In this document: positions 1 to 6,798 of the stretch, in pieces
How positions within the stretch are numbered: position 1 is the stretch's first letter
Layout of the letters: the number at the start of each line of letters is the position of its first letter
Origin: Spirochaetaceae bacterium
Lineage (GTDB): Bacteria; Spirochaetota; Spirochaetia; Treponematales; Breznakiellaceae
Assembly: GCA_031267955.1 (NCBI GenBank)
Contig: JAIRYB010000027.1
Location: 1-6,955, forward strand
Length of the DNA stretch: 6,955 nucleotides
Direction of reading: 5' to 3'
Notes under the pieces: model-generated
Seen by the model: the letters and a program-made list of their open reading frames with translations, nothing else
The model's database searches: none
What the model was told of the DNA's origin: nothing
Translations under genes and position numbers: made by a program

Positions 1-573
1 TTTACCGGGCCCCAGGTGCTGGCGTTCGGGCGGCTGATGGAAATGATGGTACAGAACGGGTACTTCAGCCGGAAAGCCGCCTCCAACATCTACCCCGCCG
101 GGCAGGTTGAGGAAATCGCTACCGGGAGTGTCGCCATGTACCTGAACGGGACCTGGCTCCCCAACGAGATCAAGGGCAACGCCCCCGGCATGAGATGGGG
201 CGCCTTTGCCTGGCCCGCCCTTGGCGCGGGCGACGGCCCTGAGGCGAACAATTACGGCTCCCAGAGTTTCGGTATCAACAAAAACACCAAGTACCCTGGG
301 GAAGCCTTTCAGTTTATCGTGTGGCTAACCACCGGCGAATGGGACGCGGCGCTGGCGCAGGAGAGCGTCGGCATCCCCATGGACAACGCTTCCGCCTGGC
401 CCGAAGCCCTGGCCGAAGCGAGGGCAGTGGTAGATTCGACGACGAAGAGGCTTCCCTGGGCGGTGGGGATGGAGGACAGCCCAGACATTAACGCGAAGAT
501 AAAGGAAAATCTGGCGAAACTTATTATGGGCAGTTTTAACGCGGATGAATTTGCCGCGGCCATGGCGAGATAA
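1..573 (+). CDS. ABC transporter extracellular solute-binding protein, family 1 (C-terminal part)
   Basis: This is the C-terminal 190 residues of a periplasmic or lipid-anchored sugar-binding protein. The reading frame is open from base 1, so the start and signal peptide lie upstream of the window. The family captures a sugar or oligosaccharide outside the membrane and delivers it to the permease pair. Visible support is the segment at residues 42-52 of the fragment (Gly-Ser-Val-Ala-Met-Tyr-Leu-Asn-Gly-Thr-Trp), the usual family 1 'G..AM...G.W' signature, followed by a second-lobe region with the pattern 'YGSQSFGINKNTK', typical of the hinge and C-lobe. Two permease genes of the MalF and MalG type follow directly, which confirms the role by context. 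The substrate cannot be read from the sequence. The protein ends Ala-Met-Ala-Arg at a TAA that sits inside an 11-bp tandem duplication. Confidence 0.9.
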   Translation, partial: FTGPQVLAFGRLMEMMVQNGYFSRKAASNIYPAGQVEEIATGSVAMYLNGTWLPNEIKGNAPGMRWGAFAWPALGAGDGPEANNYGSQSFGINKNTKYPGEAFQFIVWLTTGEWDAALAQESVGIPMDNASAWPEALAEARAVVDSTTKRLPWAVGMEDSPDINAKIKENLAKLIMGSFNADEFAAAMAR

Positions 574-584
574 TGGCGAGATAA
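563..584 (+). repeat. 11-bp perfect tandem duplication across the stop codon of the binding-protein gene
   Basis: The unit TGGCGAGATAA occurs at 563-573 and again at 574-584 with no change. The first copy supplies the last codons and the TAA stop of the binding protein. The second copy is untranslated spacer. Removing one copy would leave the protein end unchanged, so the duplication appears neutral for the protein. It is probably a replication-slippage product. Confidence 0.9.
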
Positions 585-596
585 ATGTAAAATGAA

Positions 597-620
597 CCGC
601 GCGGCTGTTTGGCTGCGCGG
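597..620 (+). promoter_or_regulatory. Intercistronic GC-rich hairpin between binding-protein and permease genes
   Basis: Bases 597-605 pair with 612-620 to form a 9-bp stem, including one G-T wobble at 603/614, closed by a 6-base loop TGTTTG. No T-run follows, so it is not a standard intrinsic terminator. It lies 24 bases after the binding-protein stop and 14 bases before the permease start. Comparable hairpins between binding-protein and permease genes, such as the malE-malF junction, protect the upstream mRNA from 3' decay and raise the amount of binding protein over permease. That role is inferred here from position and shape only. Confidence 0.55.
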
Positions 621-634
621 CGCGGGGTGTGTCT

Positions 635-1546
635 ATGTTAAGAAACAATAAGCGTGTTATTATAACTTTTCTTGGGCCGGCCGTGCTGTGCTATGTGCTG
701 GTTTTTCTTTATCCGGTTTTCCGTACCCTGGTGATGAGTTTTTTTAAGGTAGAAAGCGTGTCGGACCCGGTTACGAAATGGATTTTTGCGGGTTTCGGCA
801 ACTACAGAAAACTCTTTACCACGCCGATTTTTCTCCAGTCCCTTAAAAACATCGGCCGGCTCTGGTTTACAGGCGGCTGCGCCGTCATGCTCCTCGCGCT
901 GATCTTCGCGGTCATTCTTACCGGGGAACTGCGGGGGGTCAAATTTTTCAGGAGCGTGATATACCTTCCCAACGTGGTCAGCGCGGTAGCTATGGGAACG
1001 ATGTGGATCAACTATGTTTATAATTCCAATTACGGCCTGCTCCACAATGTCCTTTCAGCGTTCAGATTCGATGCGCTAAGCCGGACCCTGTGGACCGCGC
1101 CGGGCAACCTTTTTTGGAGCATGCTCGCGGCCTACTGTTTCGGCATGGTCGGCTATCATATGCTGATCTTTATCAGCGGCATTGATCAGATCCCCAAGGA
1201 TTACTACGAAGCCGCCTACCTTGAAGGGGCCAATGCTTTCCAGCGTTTCTTTCATGTAACGGTCCCCAATATGCGGGGTGTAATACGTACCAATATTGTC
1301 ATGTGGACGGTATTTACCGTCGGCTTCTTTGTGTGGGGCCAGTTGTTCAGCCCGGTAAACCTTTCCAATGACACTGTCGCCCCGATGAACTACATGTACG
1401 AGCTGGTTTTCGGCGCGTCTTCTTCCGCGTCAACATCCCGCGATTCCGGGGCAGGGGCCGCTATCGGCGTCATTCTCGCGCTGATCGTGGTGGCGGTATT
1501 TCTGGCGACGAATTTCATCGTAAAGCACGATGACGCGGAACTGTAA
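635..1546 (+). CDS. Sugar ABC transporter permease, MalF/UgpA type
   Basis: This is an inner-membrane permease of 303 residues, one half of the translocation channel of a carbohydrate importer. About six hydrophobic segments are visible, near residues 8-36, 70-98, 104-128, 160-182, 211-235 and 272-296. The cytoplasmic EAA loop that docks on the ATPase starts at Glu192-Ala-Ala and has the conserved Gly198, followed by 'VTVPNMRG'. The Pro-rich 'YLPNVVSAVAMGTMW' before the third or fourth segment is also typical. I chose ATG 635 over the in-frame GTG 629 because GGGG at 624-627 gives a usable ribosome site only for 635. The gene sits between the binding protein and the MalG-type partner, 10 bases upstream of the latter. 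The length is normal for the family. The substrate is unknown. Confidence 0.93.
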   Translation: MLRNNKRVIITFLGPAVLCYVLVFLYPVFRTLVMSFFKVESVSDPVTKWIFAGFGNYRKLFTTPIFLQSLKNIGRLWFTGGCAVMLLALIFAVILTGELRGVKFFRSVIYLPNVVSAVAMGTMWINYVYNSNYGLLHNVLSAFRFDALSRTLWTAPGNLFWSMLAAYCFGMVGYHMLIFISGIDQIPKDYYEAAYLEGANAFQRFFHVTVPNMRGVIRTNIVMWTVFTVGFFVWGQLFSPVNLSNDTVAPMNYMYELVFGASSSASTSRDSGAGAAIGVILALIVVAVFLATNFIVKHDDAEL

Positions 1547-1551
1547 GGGGG
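1544..1551 (+). promoter_or_regulatory. Ribosome binding site for the second permease
   Basis: TAAGGGGG overlaps the stop codon of the first permease and lies 5 bases before ATG 1557. It favours that start over the in-frame ATG 1530, which would add nine polar residues, overlap the upstream gene and have no comparable site. Overlap of the site with the upstream stop suggests translational coupling. Confidence 0.75.
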
Positions 1552-1556
1552 CCTTT

Positions 1557-2396
1557 ATGCTGAAAAAAACATACCTGTCTTCCGGTATAGGCTATATCAT
1601 TTTGGGCGTATGGGTCTTGTTTACCTTCGCGCTGATTGGCTGGGTGTTTTTCGCCTCCCTTTCATCATCGGGCGAAATATTTTCCGACCATATGTTTGAA
1701 TTCCGAAGCGGTTTTCATTTTGAAAATTACGTGAAAGCCTGGAAAGCCCAGAGGGTCTCGGTCTTCTTTATGAATTCGCTTCTTTATACCCTGGTTTCCT
1801 GTACCGCGATTATCCTAATCGCCGCGCCCGCCGCCTACACTTTCTCCCGTTTCCGTTTTCCCGGCAGCAATCTTCTCCAGAATATGTTCGCCGCCGCCCT
1901 GGGTATCCCGGTTATCATGATCATCATGCCCCTTTTCGGCCTTGTGTCCACGGTGCGTCTTACCAATAACCGCTGGATGCTGATGTTCCTCTACACGGCG
2001 ATGAATGTACCTTTCGGTATTTTTTACCTCCTGGCCTTTTTCCGGAATTTGAGTTTTACCTACGAGGAAGCGGCGGCAATAGACGGCTGTTCGCCTGTTA
2101 AAACCTTTTGGCTTATTATGTTCCCCCTGGTCCAGCCCGGCATTATTACTGTTTCCATTTTTAATTTTATCACCATTTGGAATGAGTACTTTATGTCCCT
2201 GATCTTCGCGAACAGGACGGCTGTCCGCCCCGTGGCTGTGGGCCTTTACAACATGATCCAGTCCATGCGCTATACCGGCGACTGGGGCGGCATGTTCGCC
2301 AGCGTAGTAATTGTGTTCCTGCCGACATTTGTTCTGTACGTCCTGCTTTCCGAGAAGATCATCGCGGGCGTTACCGCCGGGGCTATCAAAGGGTAA
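1557..2396 (+). CDS. Sugar ABC transporter permease, MalG/AraQ type
   Basis: This 279-residue inner-membrane protein is the second channel subunit, expected to pair with the product of the gene at 635-1546. It has an N-terminal transmembrane segment near residues 10-34, then a periplasmic stretch ending in 'FHFENYVKAW', and five more hydrophobic segments. The EAA loop begins at Glu171-Ala-Ala with Gly177 and is followed by 'FWLIMFPLVQPGI'. Other MalG-family marks are 'IWNEYFMSLIF', seen soon after the EAA loop, and the C-terminal 'GVTAGAIKG'. Ten bases separate it from the previous gene and one base from the next, so all three are almost certainly co-transcribed. The length matches the family. 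No ATPase follows. The transported sugar is not predictable from sequence. Confidence 0.94.
   Translation: MLKKTYLSSGIGYIILGVWVLFTFALIGWVFFASLSSSGEIFSDHMFEFRSGFHFENYVKAWKAQRVSVFFMNSLLYTLVSCTAIILIAAPAAYTFSRFRFPGSNLLQNMFAAALGIPVIMIIMPLFGLVSTVRLTNNRWMLMFLYTAMNVPFGIFYLLAFFRNLSFTYEEAAAIDGCSPVKTFWLIMFPLVQPGIITVSIFNFITIWNEYFMSLIFANRTAVRPVAVGLYNMIQSMRYTGDWGGMFASVVIVFLPTFVLYVLLSEKIIAGVTAGAIKG
2388..2393 (+). promoter_or_regulatory. Ribosome binding site for the DUF5107/TPR gene
   Basis: AAAGGG lies inside the last codons of the permease and 4 bases before ATG 2398. It supports 2398 as the start. The longer open frame back to 2311 lies entirely within the permease gene and encodes an implausible Cys/Arg-rich lead-in. 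Confidence 0.6.
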
Positions 2397-2397
2397 G

Positions 2398-4569
2398 ATG
2401 ACGGCGGTATATAAAAACACGCTGCACGTCCGGGGATCGCCTGTGGGCGGCGGCAATCCCCAGCCCTTTTTCCGGGACCCCGTCCCGGAACTTCCCGTTG
2501 CCTGCGGCGATGGTTTTCCCGATCAGGCGCGCGCCTCTTTCGGGCGGGAGACCGCCTTCCGCCTTCTCCCCTACACGAAACAGGATCGCTACGATCGCGC
2601 CCTGCGGGATATGGAATTTCCCTCCGTCGTTATGGAAAACGATTTTTTGCGGGCCGAATTTGTCCCTGCCCTCGGCGGGCGGCTCTGGTCCCTCTTTGAC
2701 AAGGGGGAGGGGAGGGACATTCTCTACCGGAACCCGGTTTTCAGGCCCGCGAACCTTGCCATCCGTGACGCCTGGTTTTCCGGGGGCGTCGAATGGAACA
2801 TAGGCCGCCTGGGCCATTCGGCCCATACCTGTTCCCCGGTCTTTGCCGGCGTCCTGGACCGGGGCGGGGAGACCGCGCTGCGCCTGTGGGAATTTGAGCG
2901 CCAGACCCGGCTTTTCTGGCGGGTCGAATGCGTCCTGCCCGAAGATTCGGCGGCCCTTTACGTGTACGTCAGGATCGAGAATCCTGATCCGGAAAAAAAG
3001 CCCCTCTACTGGTGGACCAACGCGGCTGTACCCCAGACCGGGGGGATCTCGCCGGGGAAATTTCCCGGCGCGCGGGTTCTGAGCGCCGCGGACGAGGTAA
3101 TATACATTGTCCCCAGCACGGGCCGGATCAAGACTATGGGAGGCGCCCGCCTTCCGGAACTTCCGGTTTTGCCGGGATCGGACGCAAGCTACCCCGCGGT
3201 GTCGGATTATTCCAACGAGTACTTCTTTCAGAACAAAACGCCGTATCCCTGGGAGAGCGTGGTGTACGAAGACGGTTACGCGTTCGGGGAAGCCTCTACC
3301 GCGCCCCTCCTCTACCGGAAGATGTTCTGCTGGGGAACAGGCCGGGGAGGGCGGCGCTGGCAGGATTTTCTCTCCCTTCCGGGCGAACAGTACCTGGAAG
3401 TCCAGGCGGGCCTCGCGCCGACCCAGCTCCACACTGCGGATATAGACGCCGCCTCCGCCGTAGACTGGGCCCAGGCATTTACCGCGCTGCGCGTCGAGCC
3501 GGGGAAGGCCCACGGGGAAAATTACCGGGCCGCGGCGGGCCATGTCGAAAACGCCCTTGCGCGGGCCATACCCCCCGCCTCTCTGGAGCAGGCCCTGGAA
3601 GCGGGCCGGCGGCGGGCCGGTATTGGCGCGGAAATTCTCGCCCTGGGAAGCGGCTGGGGCGCCCTGGAACGCCTGCGGGCATCGGGAAAGGCCGGCCCGC
3701 CCTGTCTGGGCGGGGCTTTTAGCGGCGGCGTCCCCCCGGGGCTTTCTTTCCCGGACGAATCCGTCGGCGATGACGAGCGGCCCTGGGCCTGCCTGATCCG
3801 CGACGGGCGCCTCCCTTCCCGGCAGATTGAGGCCGGGCCGGGCAGTTTCGCCGTGGACGCGGCATGGGAGGCGCTGCTTTTGCGGGGCCGCGAAGGCCGC
3901 GCGCCCGGACAGGCCCGGGGTCATGACTGGCTTACCCCCTATCATCTGGGGCTTATCGCCTTTGAGCGGGGTGAAACCGGAAAAGCCGAGGCCTTTTGGC
4001 AGGAATCCGTCGAGGCCGGGGAAAACGCCTGGGCTTACCGGAACCTCGCCGCAGCCGCCCTGAGGCAGGCCGCGCCGGGGAACAAGAAGGCGGACGAGGC
4101 CCTGGCCTGGTATAAAAAGGCATTTGGCCGCAGGGAAGGCCGGCTTGATCCTTCTTTCGCGGAAGAGTACATCCCCCTCTTAATCGAACAGGGCAGGGTG
4201 GAGGAAGCCGCCTCGGAATTGGCCGCGTATACTGCCGGCCGGGAAGACACGGCCCTCCAGGGGCCCCTGCTCGACGCTGCGGCCCGGATCGCCTTTGCCC
4301 GGGGAACCGAATCCCCGGACGGTGACGCGCTGCTGGACCGCCTTTTTTCCCTGGAGCCGGCCCGCATCCGGGAGGGAAATACCGCCCTGGTGGATCTGTG
4401 GACGGCGCGGGAAATCCGGCGGTTTGCCGCCGGGGGCATGGACGCCGCTGCCGCGGAGGCGCGGGTCAGGGAAGCGCTCGCTTCCGGGGAGATGGAGCCT
4501 CCCCGGGAAATTGATTTCCGGATGTACACCGGGGCGCCCGCCGCGCGACAGCCGGACGCGGAATATTAG
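2398..4569 (+). CDS. DUF5107 domain and tetratricopeptide-repeat protein
   Basis: This 723-residue protein has no signal peptide or membrane segment, so it is probably cytoplasmic. Residues about 30-320 resemble DUF5107, a beta-sandwich domain of the galactose-mutarotase-like superfamily. Marks are 'PALGGRLWSL' (90-99), 'SGGVEWNIGRLGH' (128-140) and 'YWWTNAAVP' (204-212). A linker with 'GWGALERLR' follows. The TPR-like helices begin near Tyr515-His-Leu-Gly and continue through 'AWAYRNLA' and 'EEYIPLLIEQGRVEEAA'. The C-terminus has 'ARIREGNTALVDLW' (from 655) and 'PPREIDFRM' (701-709), which I recall as conserved at the end of this family, so the gene looks complete. It starts one base after the permease stop. 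The role is unproven. Position and fold suggest binding or processing of the imported sugar. The second half is extremely GC-rich compared with the permeases. Confidence 0.85.
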   Translation: MTAVYKNTLHVRGSPVGGGNPQPFFRDPVPELPVACGDGFPDQARASFGRETAFRLLPYTKQDRYDRALRDMEFPSVVMENDFLRAEFVPALGGRLWSLFDKGEGRDILYRNPVFRPANLAIRDAWFSGGVEWNIGRLGHSAHTCSPVFAGVLDRGGETALRLWEFERQTRLFWRVECVLPEDSAALYVYVRIENPDPEKKPLYWWTNAAVPQTGGISPGKFPGARVLSAADEVIYIVPSTGRIKTMGGARLPELPVLPGSDASYPAVSDYSNEYFFQNKTPYPWESVVYEDGYAFGEASTAPLLYRKMFCWGTGRGGRRWQDFLSLPGEQYLEVQAGLAPTQLHTADIDAASAVDWAQAFTALRVEPGKAHGENYRAAAGHVENALARAIPPASLEQALEAGRRRAGIGAEILALGSGWGALERLRASGKAGPPCLGGAFSGGVPPGLSFPDESVGDDERPWACLIRDGRLPSRQIEAGPGSFAVDAAWEALLLRGREGRAPGQARGHDWLTPYHLGLIAFERGETGKAEAFWQESVEAGENAWAYRNLAAAALRQAAPGNKKADEALAWYKKAFGRREGRLDPSFAEEYIPLLIEQGRVEEAASELAAYTAGREDTALQGPLLDAAARIAFARGTESPDGDALLDRLFSLEPARIREGNTALVDLWTAREIRRFAAGGMDAAAAEARVREALASGEMEPPREIDFRMYTGAPAARQPDAEY

Positions 4570-4593
4570 CGGCGGTTGCAGGGGCAGGCCGCT
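4568..4593 (+). terminator. Possible weak hairpin at the end of the transporter operon
   Basis: AGCGGC at 4568-4573 can pair with GCCGCT at 4588-4593 around a 14-base loop, starting within the stop codon of the DUF5107 gene. No T-run follows, so this is at best a Rho-assisted or processing site. In the rest of the gap to 4660 I see no gene. Confidence 0.2.
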
Positions 4594-4660
4594 GTCCCGG
4601 CTTTCCATCCGCTCATTCGGAAGTCTGGTTTAATACTCCGCGAATCGCCCTGAATACCCC

Positions 4661-4690
4661 TTGACAAATGTCTACATAATCATACATACT
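4661..4690 (+). promoter_or_regulatory. Putative sigma70-type promoter ahead of parE
   Basis: TTGACA at 4661-4666 is a perfect -35 consensus. The best -10 candidates are CATACT at 4685-4690 (18-base spacer, four matches) and TACATA at 4683-4688 (16-base spacer, three matches). The block is AT-rich in an otherwise GC-rich window, and TACATA occurs twice, 10 bases apart (4673 and 4683). Transcription would begin near 4695-4697, only about 10 bases before ATG 4706, which is a very short leader. Confidence 0.5.
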
Positions 4691-4696
4691 TGTTCC

Positions 4697-4700
4697 AGGT
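4697..4700 (+). promoter_or_regulatory. Short ribosome binding site for parE
   Basis: AGGT lies 5 bases before ATG 4706. It is weak but correctly spaced and supports the start that includes the Lys/Ala-rich tail. The next in-frame ATG is deep in the conserved ATPase domain (Met94), so any alternative start would have to be a GTG inside the tail, for example codon 15. Confidence 0.45.
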
Positions 4701-4705
4701 AGTCT

Positions 4706-6733
4706 ATGGCAAAAACAGCAAAACAGGCGGCGGCGAAGGCGGCCGGGGTGAAAGCGGCGAAAACAACAGCGGCTGGGGCAAAGGGCGTAAAAACGGCGGC
4801 CGCCTCTGTAAAAACAGCGGGAGCGGCAAAGACAACGGCGTCCCCGAAGGCGGCGGGAGGCGTGAAAACAGCGGCAGCGAAAACGCCGGCGGCCCGGGCT
4901 GCGGCAGCGGGGCCGGCCGGGGTTTACGACGAGTCGAAGATCAAGACACTTTCTTCCCTCGAACATATCAGGCTGAGGACGGGTATGTACATCGGGCGTC
5001 TGGGGGACGGTTCCAACCCGGACGACGGGATTTACGTGCTTCTCAAGGAAGTGATAGACAACGGCATAGACGAGTTTATCATGGGGAACGGGAAGCATAT
5101 CGAAGTGCAGGTGAAAGACGGAACCGTGAAGGTGCGGGACTACGGCCGGGGGATTCCCCTGGGAAAGCTGGTGGAATGCGTGTCGGTGATCAACACCGGG
5201 GCGAAGTACAACGACGATGTGTTTCAGTTTTCCGTGGGGCTTAACGGGGTCGGTACCAAGGCGGTCAACGCCCTTTCCGGCCGCTTTAGGGTGGTGTCTG
5301 TCCGGGACGGGCAGTTCGCGGAGGCTGTTTTCGAGCGGGGCGTTCTGAAAGGCGAGCGGAAGGGAAAGCTGAAGGACGGGCAGAAAAACGGCACGTATGT
5401 GGAGTTTGTCCCGGACGGCGAAATCTTTCCCAATTACCAGTTTAATCTTGAATTTATCGAGCACAGGATCCTTAACTATACTTACCTTAACGCGGGGCTT
5501 ACCCTTAGCCTTAACGGAAAAGCCTATATGTCGAAACGGGGGCTTTTCGATCTTTTAACCGAAGAGACCGGGGAAGGCTGTATTTATCCTATTGCCTATT
5601 ACAAGGGCGCCCACTCGAACCAGGGATCGGTGGAATTTGCCTTTACCCATACCAATAACTACGGCGAGGAATATTTTTCCTTTGTGAACGGCCAGTATAC
5701 ATCGGACGGCGGTTCCCATCTTTCCGCGTTCAAAGAGGGTTTCCTGAAAGGCGTGCAGGCTTTCTACAAGAAAGACTACCGCAGCGAAGATGTGCGGGAA
5801 GGTTCTATAGCCGCTGTAGCCATAAAGATAAAAAGCCCTGTTTTTGAAAGCCAGACCAAGAACAAGCTGGGAAACTCGGACATACGCGGCTGGATCGTCC
5901 AGGAGACCAAGGACGCGGTGGAAGACTGGCTCCACAAAAATATCGAAGAGGCGAAGAAGCTGGAACTGAAGATTGAGGCTAACGAAAAGCTGCGTACCGA
6001 ACTTAATACGGTAAAGAAGGAGGCCAGGGAAGCGGCCAAAAGAATCGCGCTTAAAATCCCCAAACTTAAGGACTGCAAGTATCATTTGGAGGACGGCCAG
6101 GACGGGGGGCTTTCCACGATTTTCATCACCGAAGGCGACAGCGCCGCGGGTTCCATGGTTTCAAGCCGGGATGTTATGACCCAGGCCATCTTTGCCCTGC
6201 GCGGAAAAGTAGAAAATATGTTTGGCAAGAAGCGGACCGCCATCTATAAAAACGAGGAACTCTACAACATGATGATGGCGCTGGGTATAGAGAACGATGT
6301 TTCCGGCCTCCGCTACGCGCGTATCGTCATTGCCACGGATGCGGACTTCGACGGATTCCACATACGCAATCTGCTTTTGACATTTTTCCTGTCGTATTTC
6401 GAGGAGCTGGTAACATCAGGCAGAATATTTATTCTGGAAACGCCGCTTTTCCGGGTGCGTACCAAAAAGGAAACGCGTTACTGTTACAGCGAAAAGGAGC
6501 GCGACGAGGCCGCCAAAGCCCTGGGAAACGGAATCGAAATTACCCGCTTTAAGGGGCTGGGGGAGATCAACCCCAAGGAGTTCGGGCAGTTTATCGGGGA
6601 GGATATGCGCCTTGTCCCGGTCGGGATAAGCGTGCTCAAGGCGGTCCCGCAGGTACTTACCTTCTACATGGGCAAGAATACCCCCGAGCGCCGGGAGTAT
6701 ATTATGAAGAATCTGATGAGTGACGCGGGGTAA
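4706..6733 (+). CDS. parE: DNA topoisomerase IV subunit B (ParE), type IIA, with Lys/Ala-rich N-terminal tail
   Basis: This is the ATPase subunit that, with a ParC partner, passes DNA duplexes through each other to decatenate chromosomes. The GHKL ATPase begins near residue 80. Glu115 is the likely general base, Asn119 the likely Mg-binding residue, and Asp145 in 'DYGRGIP' the likely adenine contact. The lid is 'VGLNGVGTKAVNALS' (177-191). The switch-lysine loop is 'QTKNKLGN' with Lys385. The Toprim domain shows 'EGDSAAG' (476-482) and Asp545-x-Asp547-x-Asp549 in 'DADFDGFHIR'. 'FKGLGE' follows at 615-620. Without the tail the protein is about 603 residues, lacking the long insert of proteobacterial GyrB, and the 'GLNGVGTKAVNAL' wording fits ParE rather than GyrB. 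Residues 1-72 are an added Ala/Lys/Thr-rich stretch. A divergent second GyrB remains possible. It probably has its own promoter. Confidence 0.9.
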   Translation: MAKTAKQAAAKAAGVKAAKTTAAGAKGVKTAAASVKTAGAAKTTASPKAAGGVKTAAAKTPAARAAAAGPAGVYDESKIKTLSSLEHIRLRTGMYIGRLGDGSNPDDGIYVLLKEVIDNGIDEFIMGNGKHIEVQVKDGTVKVRDYGRGIPLGKLVECVSVINTGAKYNDDVFQFSVGLNGVGTKAVNALSGRFRVVSVRDGQFAEAVFERGVLKGERKGKLKDGQKNGTYVEFVPDGEIFPNYQFNLEFIEHRILNYTYLNAGLTLSLNGKAYMSKRGLFDLLTEETGEGCIYPIAYYKGAHSNQGSVEFAFTHTNNYGEEYFSFVNGQYTSDGGSHLSAFKEGFLKGVQAFYKKDYRSEDVREGSIAAVAIKIKSPVFESQTKNKLGNSDIRGWIVQETKDAVEDWLHKNIEEAKKLELKIEANEKLRTELNTVKKEAREAAKRIALKIPKLKDCKYHLEDGQDGGLSTIFITEGDSAAGSMVSSRDVMTQAIFALRGKVENMFGKKRTAIYKNEELYNMMMALGIENDVSGLRYARIVIATDADFDGFHIRNLLLTFFLSYFEELVTSGRIFILETPLFRVRTKKETRYCYSEKERDEAAKALGNGIEITRFKGLGEINPKEFGQFIGEDMRLVPVGISVLKAVPQVLTFYMGKNTPERREYIMKNLMSDAG

Positions 6734-6739
6734 GGCGGA

Positions 6740-6773
6740 CCGCCGGACAGGGCTGCTGTTCCCTTCCGGGCGG
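6740..6773 (+). terminator. Bulged hairpin after parE
   Basis: Bases 6740-6752 pair with 6761-6773 around the loop 6753-6760. CCGCC pairs with GGCGG, GGA with TCC and AGGG with CCCT, giving 12 base pairs with single-base bulges at 6748 and 6768. It begins 6 bases after the parE stop. No T-run follows on this strand, so it may be a 3'-end stabiliser or a non-canonical terminator. Confidence 0.4.
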
Positions 6774-6780
6774 CGGGCGC

Positions 6781-6798
6781 AAAAATCCGCGGGCGCGG
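6781..6798 (-). terminator. Intrinsic terminator of the minus-strand receiver gene
   Basis: Read on the minus strand, a self-complementary 12-base block (6798 to 6787) forms a 5-bp stem CCGCG/CGCGG with a tight 2-base loop, or 4 bp with a tetraloop, followed by A and then TTTTT (6785-6781). It starts 8 bases past the stop codon of the minus-strand gene. The stem is short but all G-C. Confidence 0.55.

Noticed and set aside
2311..2397. Upstream extension of the DUF5107 protein by 29 residues
   Set aside because: It overlaps the permease C-terminus, is Cys/Arg-rich, and lacks a better ribosome site than ATG 2398.
1815..2456. Minus-strand open frame (213 codons) opposite the second permease
   Set aside because: Antisense to conserved EAA-loop and membrane segments; the translation is hydrophilic and His/Gly-rich with no family resemblance.
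2386..3945. Long minus-strand open frame (519 codons) opposite the DUF5107 gene
   Set aside because: It is an antisense shadow caused by high GC. Its translation is Pro/Arg/Gly-rich with no recognisable motif, while the plus strand has clear family motifs throughout.
4675..4680. CATAAT as the -10 box of the parE promoter
   Set aside because: It is close to consensus but only 8 bases from the TTGACA box, which is too near to pair with it.
4690..5244. Alternative plus-strand frame over the parE tail, Gly/Ser/Asn-rich
   Set aside because: It is only open because of the repeated codons, and it continues out of frame through the conserved ATPase domain. A frameshifted tail was considered, but the ATG frame joins the ATPase domain without a break.
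4613..5464. Minus-strand open frame (283 codons) opposite the start of parE
   Set aside because: It lies antisense to conserved ATPase motifs, and its C-terminal half is a low-complexity Arg/Cys mirror of the Ala/Lys tail.
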